From Takakia lepidozioides (taxonomy: Eukaryota > Streptophyta > Takakiopsida > Takakiales > Takakiaceae): 64,000 nucleotides of DNA. The stretch lies in contig CM060731.1 of NCBI GenBank assembly GCA_030704615.1, positions 88,204,756-88,268,755 of the forward strand, in the 5' to 3' direction. Under the pieces are notes generated by a model, which had not been told where the DNA came from, did no database searches, and saw only the letters and a program-made list of their open reading frames with translations. The translations under genes were made by a program, and so were the position numbers. Shown here one piece after another: positions 1-9,300 of this stretch (its first letter is position 1; each line of letters begins with the position of its first letter).

Positions 1-343
1 GTTGCATATCTCTCTGTTGGCAGTGGCCGCCTGTCGGTTTCCGGACTCCTTTGTGGATGGTGTGGGCAGCGACTGATTCGGAAAGGGAATGGGCATTCCC
101 ACAGCTCGGTACATGATGGTGTCTGATGGGGGTACGTGCCATTCGATTCCACAACCTCCGTCGTTACCTAGCACGACAATGGTCTCGTCAACCTGTCCAG
201 GAACATCCTTCCTTTCTTCTTCCAAATAAACTGTGCCCGGTTTGAGCTTGAATTTGGAACAAAGGTAAGTTTCAGTCACTCTGCAAACTCCTCTCTTGTT
301 TGGGATCCAGGCTCTCCCAAGTTGCGGAGGACAGCAAACTATA

Positions 344-1068
344 TGTCGCGGCCCTTTGCCTTGAGGGCTGGGGGTCGGGACACATGAGGGGCTGCCCCTG
401 TGGTGGGGGCATTGGCAGCGATAGGTATGGGGGGCTGAAGCACCCTTGAGTGCCCAAGGCACTGAAGGAGGCAGAGGCGCTCACTAGGTGGAGCCCCGCA
501 CACCGGGTTGCGGTGGGGGTGGCTCCACAAGGGGTGGTGGTAGCTTAGCGGGACTTAGTGGGGGTGGCATAGGACTCACCATGGGGGCGGAGACCTCGTG
601 GTGGGAGTCGTGGGGAGTCTTGGGACTCATCACGGTCCATAGGGGCCGTGGTGAGTGGGCCAAGACTCACCGCGACTCATCACCGGGAGTCGAGGGTTTC
701 CGTGGTGGTTCGCCATAAAATGGCATGGCTGGTTATGAAACCCCCGCGGACAGCTACAGAAGTATATATAGGGAGTAGTAACCCCGAGAACGGTGCAAGC
801 CCGATGGTGACCAATAACTAGTGAGTAAGCGAGCGAGCCGGAAAGCGACCAAAGAGTGGGGAGCTGTTCCGGACTGCCATCTACCAAAGGGAATTCCACT
901 AGTCCCAAATAGGTGGAGGGTTTAGTGGGAAGCGAAGGGGGACCGTTATGTCCCGGTGAGCAGCCGAAGCTCCAAGTTGGCCCGGCGGCCAGGTTGGGAG
1001 TCAGGCGCGCGCATCAAAGCGAGTAACTATGATGTGAAGGGGAGCTTACCGAAGGGAGGTGCGCGACA
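344..1068 (+). mobile_element. Solo LTR of an LTR retrotransposon with 5-bp target duplication
   Basis: The 725-bp insert begins TGTCGCG and ends CGCGACA, so it has the TG...CA termini and short inverted repeat of an LTR. It is flanked by the 5-bp direct repeat CTATA at 339-343 and 1069-1073. The empty site is present in this window: at 35101-35160 the same flanking DNA reads straight through one CTATA (35139-35143). No gag, pol or second LTR accompanies it, as expected after recombination between two LTRs. A TATA-like box near 763-770 puts the promoter on the plus strand. Apparent ORFs inside are not supported. Confidence 0.9.
763..770 (+). promoter_or_regulatory. TATA box of the solo LTR
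   Basis: TATATATA followed by GGGAG lies 300 bp before the LTR 3' end, in the usual place for the U3/R promoter of a plant LTR. Transcription from here would run toward the LTR end at 1068. The start site itself is not visible. Confidence 0.55.
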
Positions 1069-1093
1069 CTATAGCGTAGGAATTCGGAGCCAT

Positions 1094-1427
1094 CAAAGAC
1101 CGCACGAAGTTGGTAAGTGCGAGGTTCAGTATAGCAACAGACCAAGGCTCACAGGCACCATGCGGAGTCCATCGACGATTGGAAGTCGCACATTGAAGTG
1201 GAAAGTATTGTTTCAAGCTACATGCATGAAGGTGGGAGGTGTGATTCCATAGCCAGTAAGTTAGACAATGATGGCCGAATCGGCGACGAAATAACATCTC
1301 CTGACAGTTTCTCCTGAGGGTGGATCCAGCAGTATTCTCGGTGTAGACAGGAACGTTTGCACTGACAAGTGCCAGTACTATTAGTTAAAACGATCAGACA
1401 ACCAAGTTGTGCTCATCAAGACTGGCC
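1094..1427. other. Upstream flank of the transposase fragment, no gene seen
   Basis: This stretch is repeated nearly unchanged at 35164-35514 and lies upstream of the start codon of both transposase N-terminal fragments, so it probably includes their promoter region. Similarity between the two copies ends abruptly at base 1427/1428 (matching 35514), where the inverted segment described in the findings begins. Confidence 0.4.
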
Positions 1428-2653
1428 GCGTGTGGGCCTGGGAGTGGAGTCGACTTGGTCACTCGCATGACAACTGGAAACTTGTCGAATGCTTGGGTGA
1501 TGTTTGATCACATCAAGCGAATTACAAACCATCAGTGGGTGACTATGGGTGCGCATGTTTATGACTATCACTCCAAGAGGCTCATGACGATTGCAATCTG
1601 CGAGATGAAAGGGGAGGACACACAGTCCGAGATGCATCTGTGGGAGGGCATAAACGAGCAGATGGCAAGGGCGGGATTGCCAGAGCCCAATTTCAGGGGA
1701 TTCATGGCAGACAACGCTCAGGCCAACTGGGCAGCGGTGCGGCATGTGTACGGTGAGGACCCCAATGTTCCAATGGAGGGGAAAGAGAGATCCTGTGGAT
1801 TCCATTGGATGCAGAGTCTATCTCACTACACTTCCAAATTTGTTGCTAGCTCATTCCAGGCTGAACACCGTGTCATTTGTACGGCGTGGAAGGATGCACC
1901 CACATTTGATGACGTGGAGGTTAAGTTTGCTATCATCGAGGCTTGGTGGAATACGTCAGGTGCAGTGGAGACAACCAATCTGGGAGCATTGCACAGCTGG
2001 TTGGGGTGGTGGCATTTTCGGTATCGACAGTTCGGACAGTACATGCGGGAGGTAGGCTGCTATCATTTTCGTTCATTTGTCTTTCTGTTACGGACATTTC
2101 GATTGGTCCCTCACCATTGTTTGTGTCCTTCTAGGAGCAGTGCTTGGATTCCGACACGAACATGCCGAACACGAATATGGCAGAATCGGTCCACTCCTCC
2201 TGGCGAGCGTCTTCTGCCGCACATCTGGTGGACGTAGTGACGGCCACAACGGAGGACATCGACAGAGCAATCATGCAGCAAGCCACGTACTACAAGTTCC
2301 CGAGCGGCAAACAATGGGGCTTTGGGCCGGACAGGGATGAATTGTTGGTACGAACAGCTTCGCGGTCCAAGAATCCACTGAAATGGGCGACAGCATTGCG
2401 AGAGAAGATCAAAGGGACGCCTCTACACCGCAGAGGTGAACACCTAAAGGGGGACGTCCGGACTTGCCCTGTGAGGCGGAGGATTGAAGAAGAACCCGGG
2501 TGCGAAGAGGATTCCTGGAGATCCGACAGGAACATCGGAATGTCGAGAGGTGCGACTCGGATGGAAATGTGCTGCCGCATTTCAGTTCCGATGGTTCACG
2601 ATTTTCAGTCAGAACGGAAATGCGGTACCGCATTTCCGTTCTGGATAGTATGA
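1428..2653 (+). pseudogene. MULE-like transposase, central and C-terminal exons
   Basis: The frame from 1428 encodes the catalytic core of a DDE transposase of Mutator-like type: GPGSGV, VMFDHIK, HVYD, MTIAICEMKGEDTQSE, FRGFMADNAQANW and CGFHWMQSL. The MADN aspartate and the following C-x-x-H fit the D...C/H pattern of MULE transposases. An intron with GT-AG ends (2052-2134) joins YMRE to a second exon with NTNMAESVHSSW, which resembles the TNN-x-AES segment after the MULE core. The paralogue at 20776-22950 has the same core but lacks this second exon. The last 40 or so codons are palindromic repeat rather than transposase. There is no start codon and no N-terminal part in frame, because the 1427/1428 junction cuts the gene. 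The MULE label is from family knowledge, not from a search. Confidence 0.7.
2052..2134 (+). other. Intron of the transposase fragment
   Basis: GTAGGC follows CGGGAG and a pyrimidine-rich tract ends in CTAG, giving an 83-bp intron. The paralogue at 20776 has a GTGAGT donor at the same codon, which supports the boundary. Confidence 0.65.
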
Positions 2654-3315
2654 ATATCTGAAGCGGTCGGAATTGCGTTGTAGCTTTTCCGTCACTTGGT
2701 TCCATGCCTCAGATACAAAACGGAAATGCGGCGCCGCATTTCCGTTCTGGAATGTCGGAAAGTGCGACTAGGACGGAAATGCGGTGCCGCATTTCAGTTC
2801 CGATGGTTCAGGATTTTCAGTCAGAACGGAAATGCGGTACCGCATTTCCGTTTTGGAGAGTATGAAGGTCTTGTGAGGACGGAAATGCGGTGCAGCATTT
2901 CTATCCCTCAGCTCCATGCGTCAGATACAAAACGGAAATGCGGCGCCTTATTTCTGTTCTGGTATGTCGGAAGGTGCAACTCGGACGGAAATGCGGTGCC
3001 GCATTTCTGTTCCCGTTGTTCATAATTCTCAATCAGAACGGAAATGCGGTACCGCATTTCCGTTCCACCTTCACATACCGTGCTTGCTAGATGGAAATGC
3101 GTTACCGCATTTCCGTTTTGAAGAGTATAAAGGTTTCCCCCGGACGGAAACTCGTTGCCGCATTTCCGTCGCTCTGGTGCATGACCAAGATGCACAACGG
3201 AAATGCAGCGCCGTATTTCCGTCGAGCAGCAATCGAAAGTATCACTCCCGACGGAAATCTGGAACCTCATTTCCGCATGCTGAACCTGAATGGGTTGCAT
3301 TGTTCCGAAATAACA
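2540..3315. repeat. Palindrome array A (AAATGCGG...CCGCATTT type)
   Basis: About fourteen imperfect palindromes with core AAATGCGGNNCCGCATTT, spaced roughly 50-60 bp apart. The central dinucleotide varies among CG, TG, CA and TA. Spacers recur (for example GATTTTCAGTCAGAACGG), so this is an amplified repeat and not independent sites. The array reappears inverted at 35520-36330. It ends exactly where the left end of Element 1 begins. Frames that read through it encode periodic MRRRIS and NAAPHF peptides and are not genes. Confidence 0.9.
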
Positions 3316-3705
3316 GAGGTTTACTAATTCATGAGCAGAAACCATGAGCCATGAGCCATGAGCCGCATGAACGGTGAGCCGAAGTCTAAGATACGCGGAT
3401 TTCATGAGCGGACTCCTCCAAATTTGGAAATGCGGCAGATTAAACAAGTATTAAAATAATAGTTTTTTAATTTGACCTTGCCGTTTTTGGACGTTCCAGA
3501 TCATGTTATGCGGCGAAGATATGTCGTCAGTAACAAGTCCGCTCATGGTTTTTTAGATCCGCTCATGGAAATAAGTGACCGTGCAACGGGAAATTCAGTA
3601 TACCACTGCAAAAGGACGTCGCATACTGGCCTGTATAGAGTATTCCGCGGTTTTACATGCCTTAACATTGGAATGAAGCTGACCCTTTTGCCGCGATTGA
3701 ACCAA
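3316..3705 (+). repeat. Left terminal region of Element 1
   Basis: Starts GAGGTTTACTAATTC and holds clustered CATGAGC/CATGAGCC units, then a segment with CTTGCCGTTTTTGG and ACGTCGCATACTGG. The same 390-bp block is at 18181-18567, and its outer part is at 34428-34518 in reverse. The position at the element edge and conservation between copies suggest transposase binding or end recognition, as inference. Confidence 0.7.
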
Positions 3706-4158
3706 TGGAGTCTGCACCAATAGAGTCTGCAGTACTTCACAATTCTGTCTTCTTCGGGTATTCGGCGGGAAAGGTTTGCAACTGAACTGGGAAATAAGGT
3801 GCCGCATTAGGGTTGGCACGTGCGAAATTTCGGAGCGGTTTGGTGTTGGCGAAGGCCGCCTCTACCAGTACCTACGACGATACTTGGAAATGCGGCGCCG
3901 CATTTCCTTGTCGGAGGTCGAATGAGGAAAGCAAGTTTTCGGAAAGCAGAAAAACATGAACCCTCCAACATACAAAAATACATGCACGTGGAAACAAGTG
4001 AACGATATAGTAATATCTTAGTTCGAGCAAAACAGGTTACTGGTAGGCAAAACATATGTCGGACCTTTCTGTGGCCAGAGTCTGTGGTACTGGCAGCAGT
4101 ATAGTTCTACTATCCGAAAAGGATGGGCGTACCATTGTATTGGGACCGCAAGCCAAGC
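3706..4158. other. Spacer without a recognisable gene
   Basis: One palindrome of the array type lies near 3887-3907 (AAATGCGGCGCCGCATTT). I see no coding region with a paralogue in this stretch. Confidence 0.4.
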
Positions 4159-5163
4159 TCACTGGTCCCCTGGATCCATATTCAGAAGAGTGTGAACCTC
4201 CTGGGGGCTCAACCCTGGTGCATGTATGAAGTGATGAGTTGTGGAATTACAATGGAGTCTCTTCAGGTACACGTAGTACAAATGCTTGCAAGGGTAGTAT
4301 GATGCCCCCTTGTTCGCCATGATCTGGAAGTCGGTGCAATTGCAGGTGGGTAATTCTGAAATGGTGCTGGTGTACACCTCATTGCGAACAGCTGAGCTTG
4401 CCGTGGCCATCTGATACACACGCCCAAATCCTGGTGGGGGCACTTCTGTCGAGCTCTGGATTGTACAGTTCATCCGAAGTGCATTCCCCATCCTTGTCTC
4501 GTTCACTTTTGAGGGAGGTCGCCGCCTCTTCGGTTTCCCCCAATGGTGTATAGGATGCTTAGAGCTGTCGTGTCCCATTGTTCTTGCTCTCACAAGGGTC
4601 GGTGGTGGAGGCTGTGGAAGCGGAAATGGTTGTCTGGGGACGTCAGTGCGCTGCACCATCCGAAATCCTACGGCGGTAAGGGCGTCGGCCTCAATCTGAC
4701 TTAGATCGCAGCCTAGTTCCACCGGCCACACCGGGGGAGCCTCAGGCATTGTTTGTATGCCGTACTTGGGCTTTCCATACACGCAAGTCATAATGTCGTG
4801 CCTGCAGAACCAGAACTGGGTGGTTGTCGCCTCCGCAAACTTTGCATGGACAAATCTTCCTGTAAAAGTAGGAGCAGAGACAACCCCATCTGGATTCCTC
4901 CTTATCATCTCTAAACAACGTTGCCGTGTATCCACACGAATTGCGGAACACCTTCCTCGAAACGACGGCTTTGTGCGAGCAATTCTCCACTGTGATGCAG
5001 ACACAGTCGTCTCCACAATGGCTTGGCCATACTGCATAACAGCGGGCGGAATCTGGGGCAAGGGAGCGGTGGGAATTTCTCGCACGAAATCCCCGGTTGT
5101 AGGCGACGGCGATCTGGAATTTCTTGGGCTTCCACTGCTGGAAGACACATTGTGCGGCAACAT
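4159..5163 (-). CDS. SWIM zinc-finger protein, possible MULE accessory or transposase C-terminus
   Basis: A single open frame of 334 residues starting MLPHNVSSSSGSP. Near residues 270-305 it has CNC-TDF ... YYPCKHLYYVYL, which fits the SWIM zinc finger (CxC...CxH) typical of the C-terminal part of Mutator-like transposases and of some DNA-binding regulators. A proline/serine-rich start is followed by a Cys/His-containing central part (RCSAIR, RQRCLEMIRR, FWFCRHDIMTCVYGK). The middle is basic (KPKRRRPPSK), which could be a nuclear signal. There is no DDE core in this ORF. It stands alone on the minus strand between the left end of Element 1 and palindrome array B, and no copy exists in the other elements as sequenced. 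It may be the detached C-terminal half of a MULE transposase or an accessory protein that binds the palindromes; the sequence does not decide. Some first codons could belong to an unseen upstream exon. Confidence 0.6.
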   Translation of the reverse strand: MLPHNVSSSSGSPRNSRSPSPTTGDFVREIPTAPLPQIPPAVMQYGQAIVETTVSASQWRIARTKPSFRGRCSAIRVDTRQRCLEMIRRNPDGVVSAPTFTGRFVHAKFAEATTTQFWFCRHDIMTCVYGKPKYGIQTMPEAPPVWPVELGCDLSQIEADALTAVGFRMVQRTDVPRQPFPLPQPPPPTLVRARTMGHDSSKHPIHHWGKPKRRRPPSKVNETRMGNALRMNCTIQSSTEVPPPGFGRVYQMATASSAVRNEVYTSTISELPTCNCTDFQIMANKGASYYPCKHLYYVYLKRLHCNSTTHHFIHAPGLSPQEVHTLLNMDPGDQ

Positions 5164-5179
5164 GACAGGACCTCGAGGT

Positions 5180-6060
5180 GCTGTCCGAACGGAAATGCGG
5201 CACCGCTTTTCGCCCGGGTGAGACCTTCATACTCTCCAGAACGTAAATGCGGCACCGCATTTCCGTTCTGACGAAAAATCGTGAAACATCGGAACTGAAA
5301 TGCGGTACCGCATTTCCGTCGGAGTCGCACCTTCCGACATTTCAAAACAGAAATGCGGCGCCGCATTTCCGCCCGGGTCAGACCTTAATACTCTACAGAA
5401 CGGAAATGCGGCACCGCATTTCCGTTCTGACTGAAAATCGTGAAACATCGGAACTGAAATGCGGTACCGCATTTCCGTTCTGATTGAGAATTATGAACAA
5501 CGGGAACAGAAATGCGGCGCCGCATTTCCGTTTTGTATATGAGGCCTGGAGCTGTGGGACGGAAATGCGGTGCCGCATTTCCATCCATGTGAGACCTTCA
5601 AACTTTCCAGACCGGAAATGCGGCACCGCATTTCCGTTCAGGTGAGACCTTTATACTTTCCCGAACGGAAATGTGGCACGGCATTTCCGTTCATCAACTA
5701 AGGTATGTGAAGGGGGAACGGAAATGCGGTACCGCATTTCCGTTCAGATTGAAAATCATGAACCACGGGAACTGAAATGTTGTGCCGCATTTCCGTCCGA
5801 ATCGCACCTTTCGACATTCCAGAACGAAAATGCGGCGCCGCATTTCCTTTTTGTATCTCATACATGGAGCTGTGGGACGGAAATGCGGCACCATATTTCC
5901 GTTCAACAACTAAGGTATGTGAAGGTGGAACGGAAATGCGGTGCCGCATTTTCTTCCAACAAGTACGGATGTGTAGCTTCGTGATGGTACTTAACGGAAA
6001 TGCGGCGCCGCATTTGCATTTTCACTCCAACTCATCAGACGTTGGGACGGAAATGCCTTG
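5180..6060. repeat. Palindrome array B upstream of the ParB/methyltransferase copy 1
   Basis: About sixteen palindromes with core AAATGCGGNNCCGCATTT at near-regular 50-60 bp spacing. The centre is CG, TA, TG or CA. Similar arrays lie at the same place in the third set (36330-37330). Flanking spacers such as TGACTGAAAATCGTGAA recur. The array ends about 300 bp before the first exon, so it covers the presumed promoter side of the gene. Confidence 0.9.
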
Positions 6061-6366
6061 AAATGTGAACACGTGGAGCAACGGAATTGCGGCACATGTC
6101 TGCACTCTATCTAACTGAAGTGGCATGAGGCGGCGCGGCCTGACCGTTGGATAATGATGTTTGTGTTTCGGACGGCAGGCGTACCCTGAACGATTCGAAT
6201 TTTGTAATGACGCAAAGTCCACGAGGAGACACTTTCGTCCAACCCTTTCGAACCCAAGTGGTGCATCACCGCCGTTTCATCTTCTTTTGTCGTGTCTCCT
6301 CAGTCACCCATCTCGCGCCCTTTCCATCTGCACTCTTTGCCCCTTTTCCCTGTCTATGTTCTTCTT

Positions 6367-9300
6367 ATGCTCGAACCTGAGAGGGAGGGAGTGCGTGCAC
6401 CAGAGAAGAGACATCGTCGCAAGGTCCGAAAATTGTACTTCAGACGTAGGCCAATGCCGAAGGGGAGGAAGCAGATGCGTCTACAGGAGGAGATTGCCAT
6501 CTCGCAGCATCAGGCCACGCAGGCAACCCAACCACCAATGAGAGCTCCGTGCTATCGGGATTCGCCAGCTGATCGAGCACCGAAACCCGCCTCATTTTTC
6601 TTCTGCAATTCTTAGATTGTATGCTAGGAGACTTGACTGCAGAAGTGTTTGCATGCCAAACCGGAAAGGTGGACGTGCTGGAGGGATCGCAGGAATCCAA
6701 AGAGCCGCAGGCAGAGTCCGTGGAGCTAGCTGCAGCACGCACACCCAGCCGATCCACAAGCACGGGTCTTCCTGCCGGTCCTAGCCCTGTGCGTTTCAAG
6801 GACGCGGCTTCCAAGGGCAAGTCTTTGCAGTTCAAAGCCCCAGAGAGCGACTCGCCTTCAAAGGTCATGGAGAATCGCCAGCAGGGGTCTAGCCCTTCTC
6901 CAACAAAGACGAAGAAGAAGCAGCCCGTCCTTCAACTTGTTTCTGAACCGGACCAGGCCGTTTCTACCCCACCCAGGCGAATGAAGCAGATTCAATTGCA
7001 GCAGACACCTTCACCTGCAAGAATGAGGAAGCACAAGGCAATCAGGGGGAGGGTGGAGCAGTCTCCTGCAAAACCGATTCCACGAGCTGAAGCCCAGTTC
7101 CTGCTTGATTTCCAGCCTGGTGATGTTGGGGGCGTCTCTGTTGCAGCGAGGCAATGGGATCGACCGTCGATCTGGTACCGGAGGAGGGTGTTGCCTCTCA
7201 ACGTTCGCAGCAAGACCTAACCACAGTTGAGGAAGATCTTCATAATATTGAAGGCCCGGAGGAGGCCTCTGCGATTGCAAAATTGTCCGCAAAGATTCCC
7301 CAGAGTGCAGCTACAGTTGGGGATGCTCCAGCTGCTCAGCCCCTACCGCCACCAGCAGAAATGTCTCCGGAGGAATTCCAAAGTGCAGCGGATACAATGT
7401 TGGAGGAGACACATAGTAGCATTGGCAGAGTTCTGGGCAGCAGGGTATTCCAGCGGACTCTTCGAATCCCACTCTGTCGCATGGTCTCCCTTCCCATCGT
7501 CAGGTAGGCACTTCCCGGAGATGTGGATAAGCTCAAGTTCGCAATTCGAGAAGGGTACCGTCTAGGTTCGCCAGCCTTCTACGTTTCCCTTGAGAATGAG
7601 GACGGCGAATCTTGTGGACCCACTGCGGAGGAATTGTCAACATGGGATACCCACTGGCACACTCGCAACGACGAATTCGAGGCAACACTGAAGGGTGATC
7701 CCGACTTCGGCCATATGTCGGGTAAAATGTTCTTTGTGTGGGACGGGAATCACCGACTTCTCGCCTGGTGGGAGTACATCAAGCAGAACCATGCCAAGCA
7801 CATTGGCTGGCATTACATGGTGGAGTGTGTCATCCTGAAGGTGAAGGCGGCAGACTCCTCCCTGCTCAAGAATGCCATGGCGGACCTCAACTCGTAAGAT
7901 ACTCATACCCTCCCAAGCACATTCCAAATGCGGTGCCGCATTTCGGTTTCCAATCTGTTTTGTTTCCGTGCTTTCGTGGACTGAACTGGAGAGTGTGCCT
8001 TATAGGGTCACTGAAAATGCGTACGTGCATACCCACATGGCACATATGCTGTACAGGGTGAGGAAAACTGGTCTCACTGATCCGCACATGTTTGCGGAAA
8101 TGCTGGAGCCCGAGCTCATTCAGAAAGCCGTGGCAAAAACTGACCGGACATGGTATCGTCTCACTATGGATGGAATGGTGGAGGTGATATATGAAGTAAG
8201 TCGTCCTCCCATTTCCCTCTGCTCATCCTTCCCCAATTTCCGGTAATCTTTCCACATGAATCGAATGTAACGCTTCTGCATGTTTTTGTTGGCAGTCAAA
8301 CATCAAACTGGATTTGGCCCATGCCAAACGCTTCTTCATGGAAAGTGAGGGGCAGGTCAAAACGTTGCAGTCATTGACTGAGCACTTGAAGGAAGCCGGG
8401 GTCAAGTCCAGAACGAAATACAAGTCAAAGCTTGTGAAGCTGGTGGCCATTGCAGATCCGGCACTTGGAAAGGACTTCATCCCCGAGATTGCAAAACACT
8501 ATTCTCGGGCCATGCAGCCGACCATGCAGTTGGAGAAACTGCATCACCTCTCAACGGCATGTGATGAAGCGAAAGAGAAGGTGATGTTTCAATGCACTGA
8601 AGTTCCTTCCTAGCAATAGCCACTCTTCTTCCTGCTCCTGACATTGGATCGGAAATGGCAGACACGGTGGCTGTCGATCTGGAATGCATCGGAGAGTATA
8701 AGGACAATGTGGTCTTTTCCACTCGAAGTTTCCGACCCTGCAGTGGATGTGTGGCTCAACCGCATGACTTGGTGGTTCCAGGTAATTCAAGGTACCTTCC
8801 CATATTTGCTTTTCTGAAATGAATTCCCTGAACTGCTACGTGACAATGCATGTGGGAATCGCAGGTAATGACGAATGCGAAGGAGCAAGTCGTAATGCAT
8901 ACAAATTCGTTCGGCTTGTACGTCAAATGGGATGGAACACAGACATTGGAAGACTACGTCACACGTTTCAGATGTGCGTACAAGGACAACCTCTTCGCCA
9001 GGGAGCTGCAGACAGCAAGAAGGAGCGTGGAGTTTACACATCAGGAGGGAGCGGGAAAAGCTGCAATGCGAATTGTTTACAGGTGAAGCCCAGCTGTCCT
9101 TGTATGCAAAGCCTGGTTATGAGGTTTGTCTGGGAAATGCGGCACCGCATTCGCATTTTATGTTTTCGGTTGCACTCTGTGAGTACGTTGGTCTCAACTT
9201 TTGCTCACGCATGCTGACTGCCCTGCAGGTATGAAATACGTGCTTCTTCAGACAGGGGCCTGGCTCAAGAGCCCCCGTTCTTCATGGCTTGGACCGTGGG

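Larger units (their letters stand above)
1..1093 (-). pseudogene. MULE-like transposase, N-terminal fragment split by a solo LTR
   Basis: Read on the minus strand from the ATG at 1093-1091, the first codons (MAPNSY) are interrupted by the LTR at 344-1068. The frame resumes at 343 and runs to the window edge with CCPPQLGRAW, CRVTETYLC, LKPGTVYLEEERKD and YRAVG. Each block has a counterpart in the N-terminus of the longer transposase at 20776-22950 (CPPHEHRASF, CRVMEKYLC, LKPGSVFLEEERKD, YRAVG), so the identity rests on a paralogue in this window. A second, uninterrupted fragment of the same region lies at 34930-35163. The gene is cut by the left edge, so downstream parts cannot be judged. It is an inactive relic because the LTR sits six codons after the start. 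The paired C/H residues suggest an N-terminal DNA-binding segment, but I recognise no named domain there. Confidence 0.75.

Noticed and set aside
344-1068. Protein-coding frames in the solo LTR
   Set aside because: Short, compositionally biased, without paralogue or motif; the segment is fully explained as an LTR.
5180-6060. CRISPR-like array: regular repeats of about 25 bp with 30-bp spacers
   Set aside because: The spacers recur within and between arrays, the repeats are perfect dyads with variable centres, no cas genes are present and the setting is an intron-bearing eukaryotic genome.
7898-8246. Separate small genes in introns of the ParB/methyltransferase copies
   Set aside because: These frames begin or end in introns, carry palindrome-derived residues, and the spliced model explains the same DNA in all copies.
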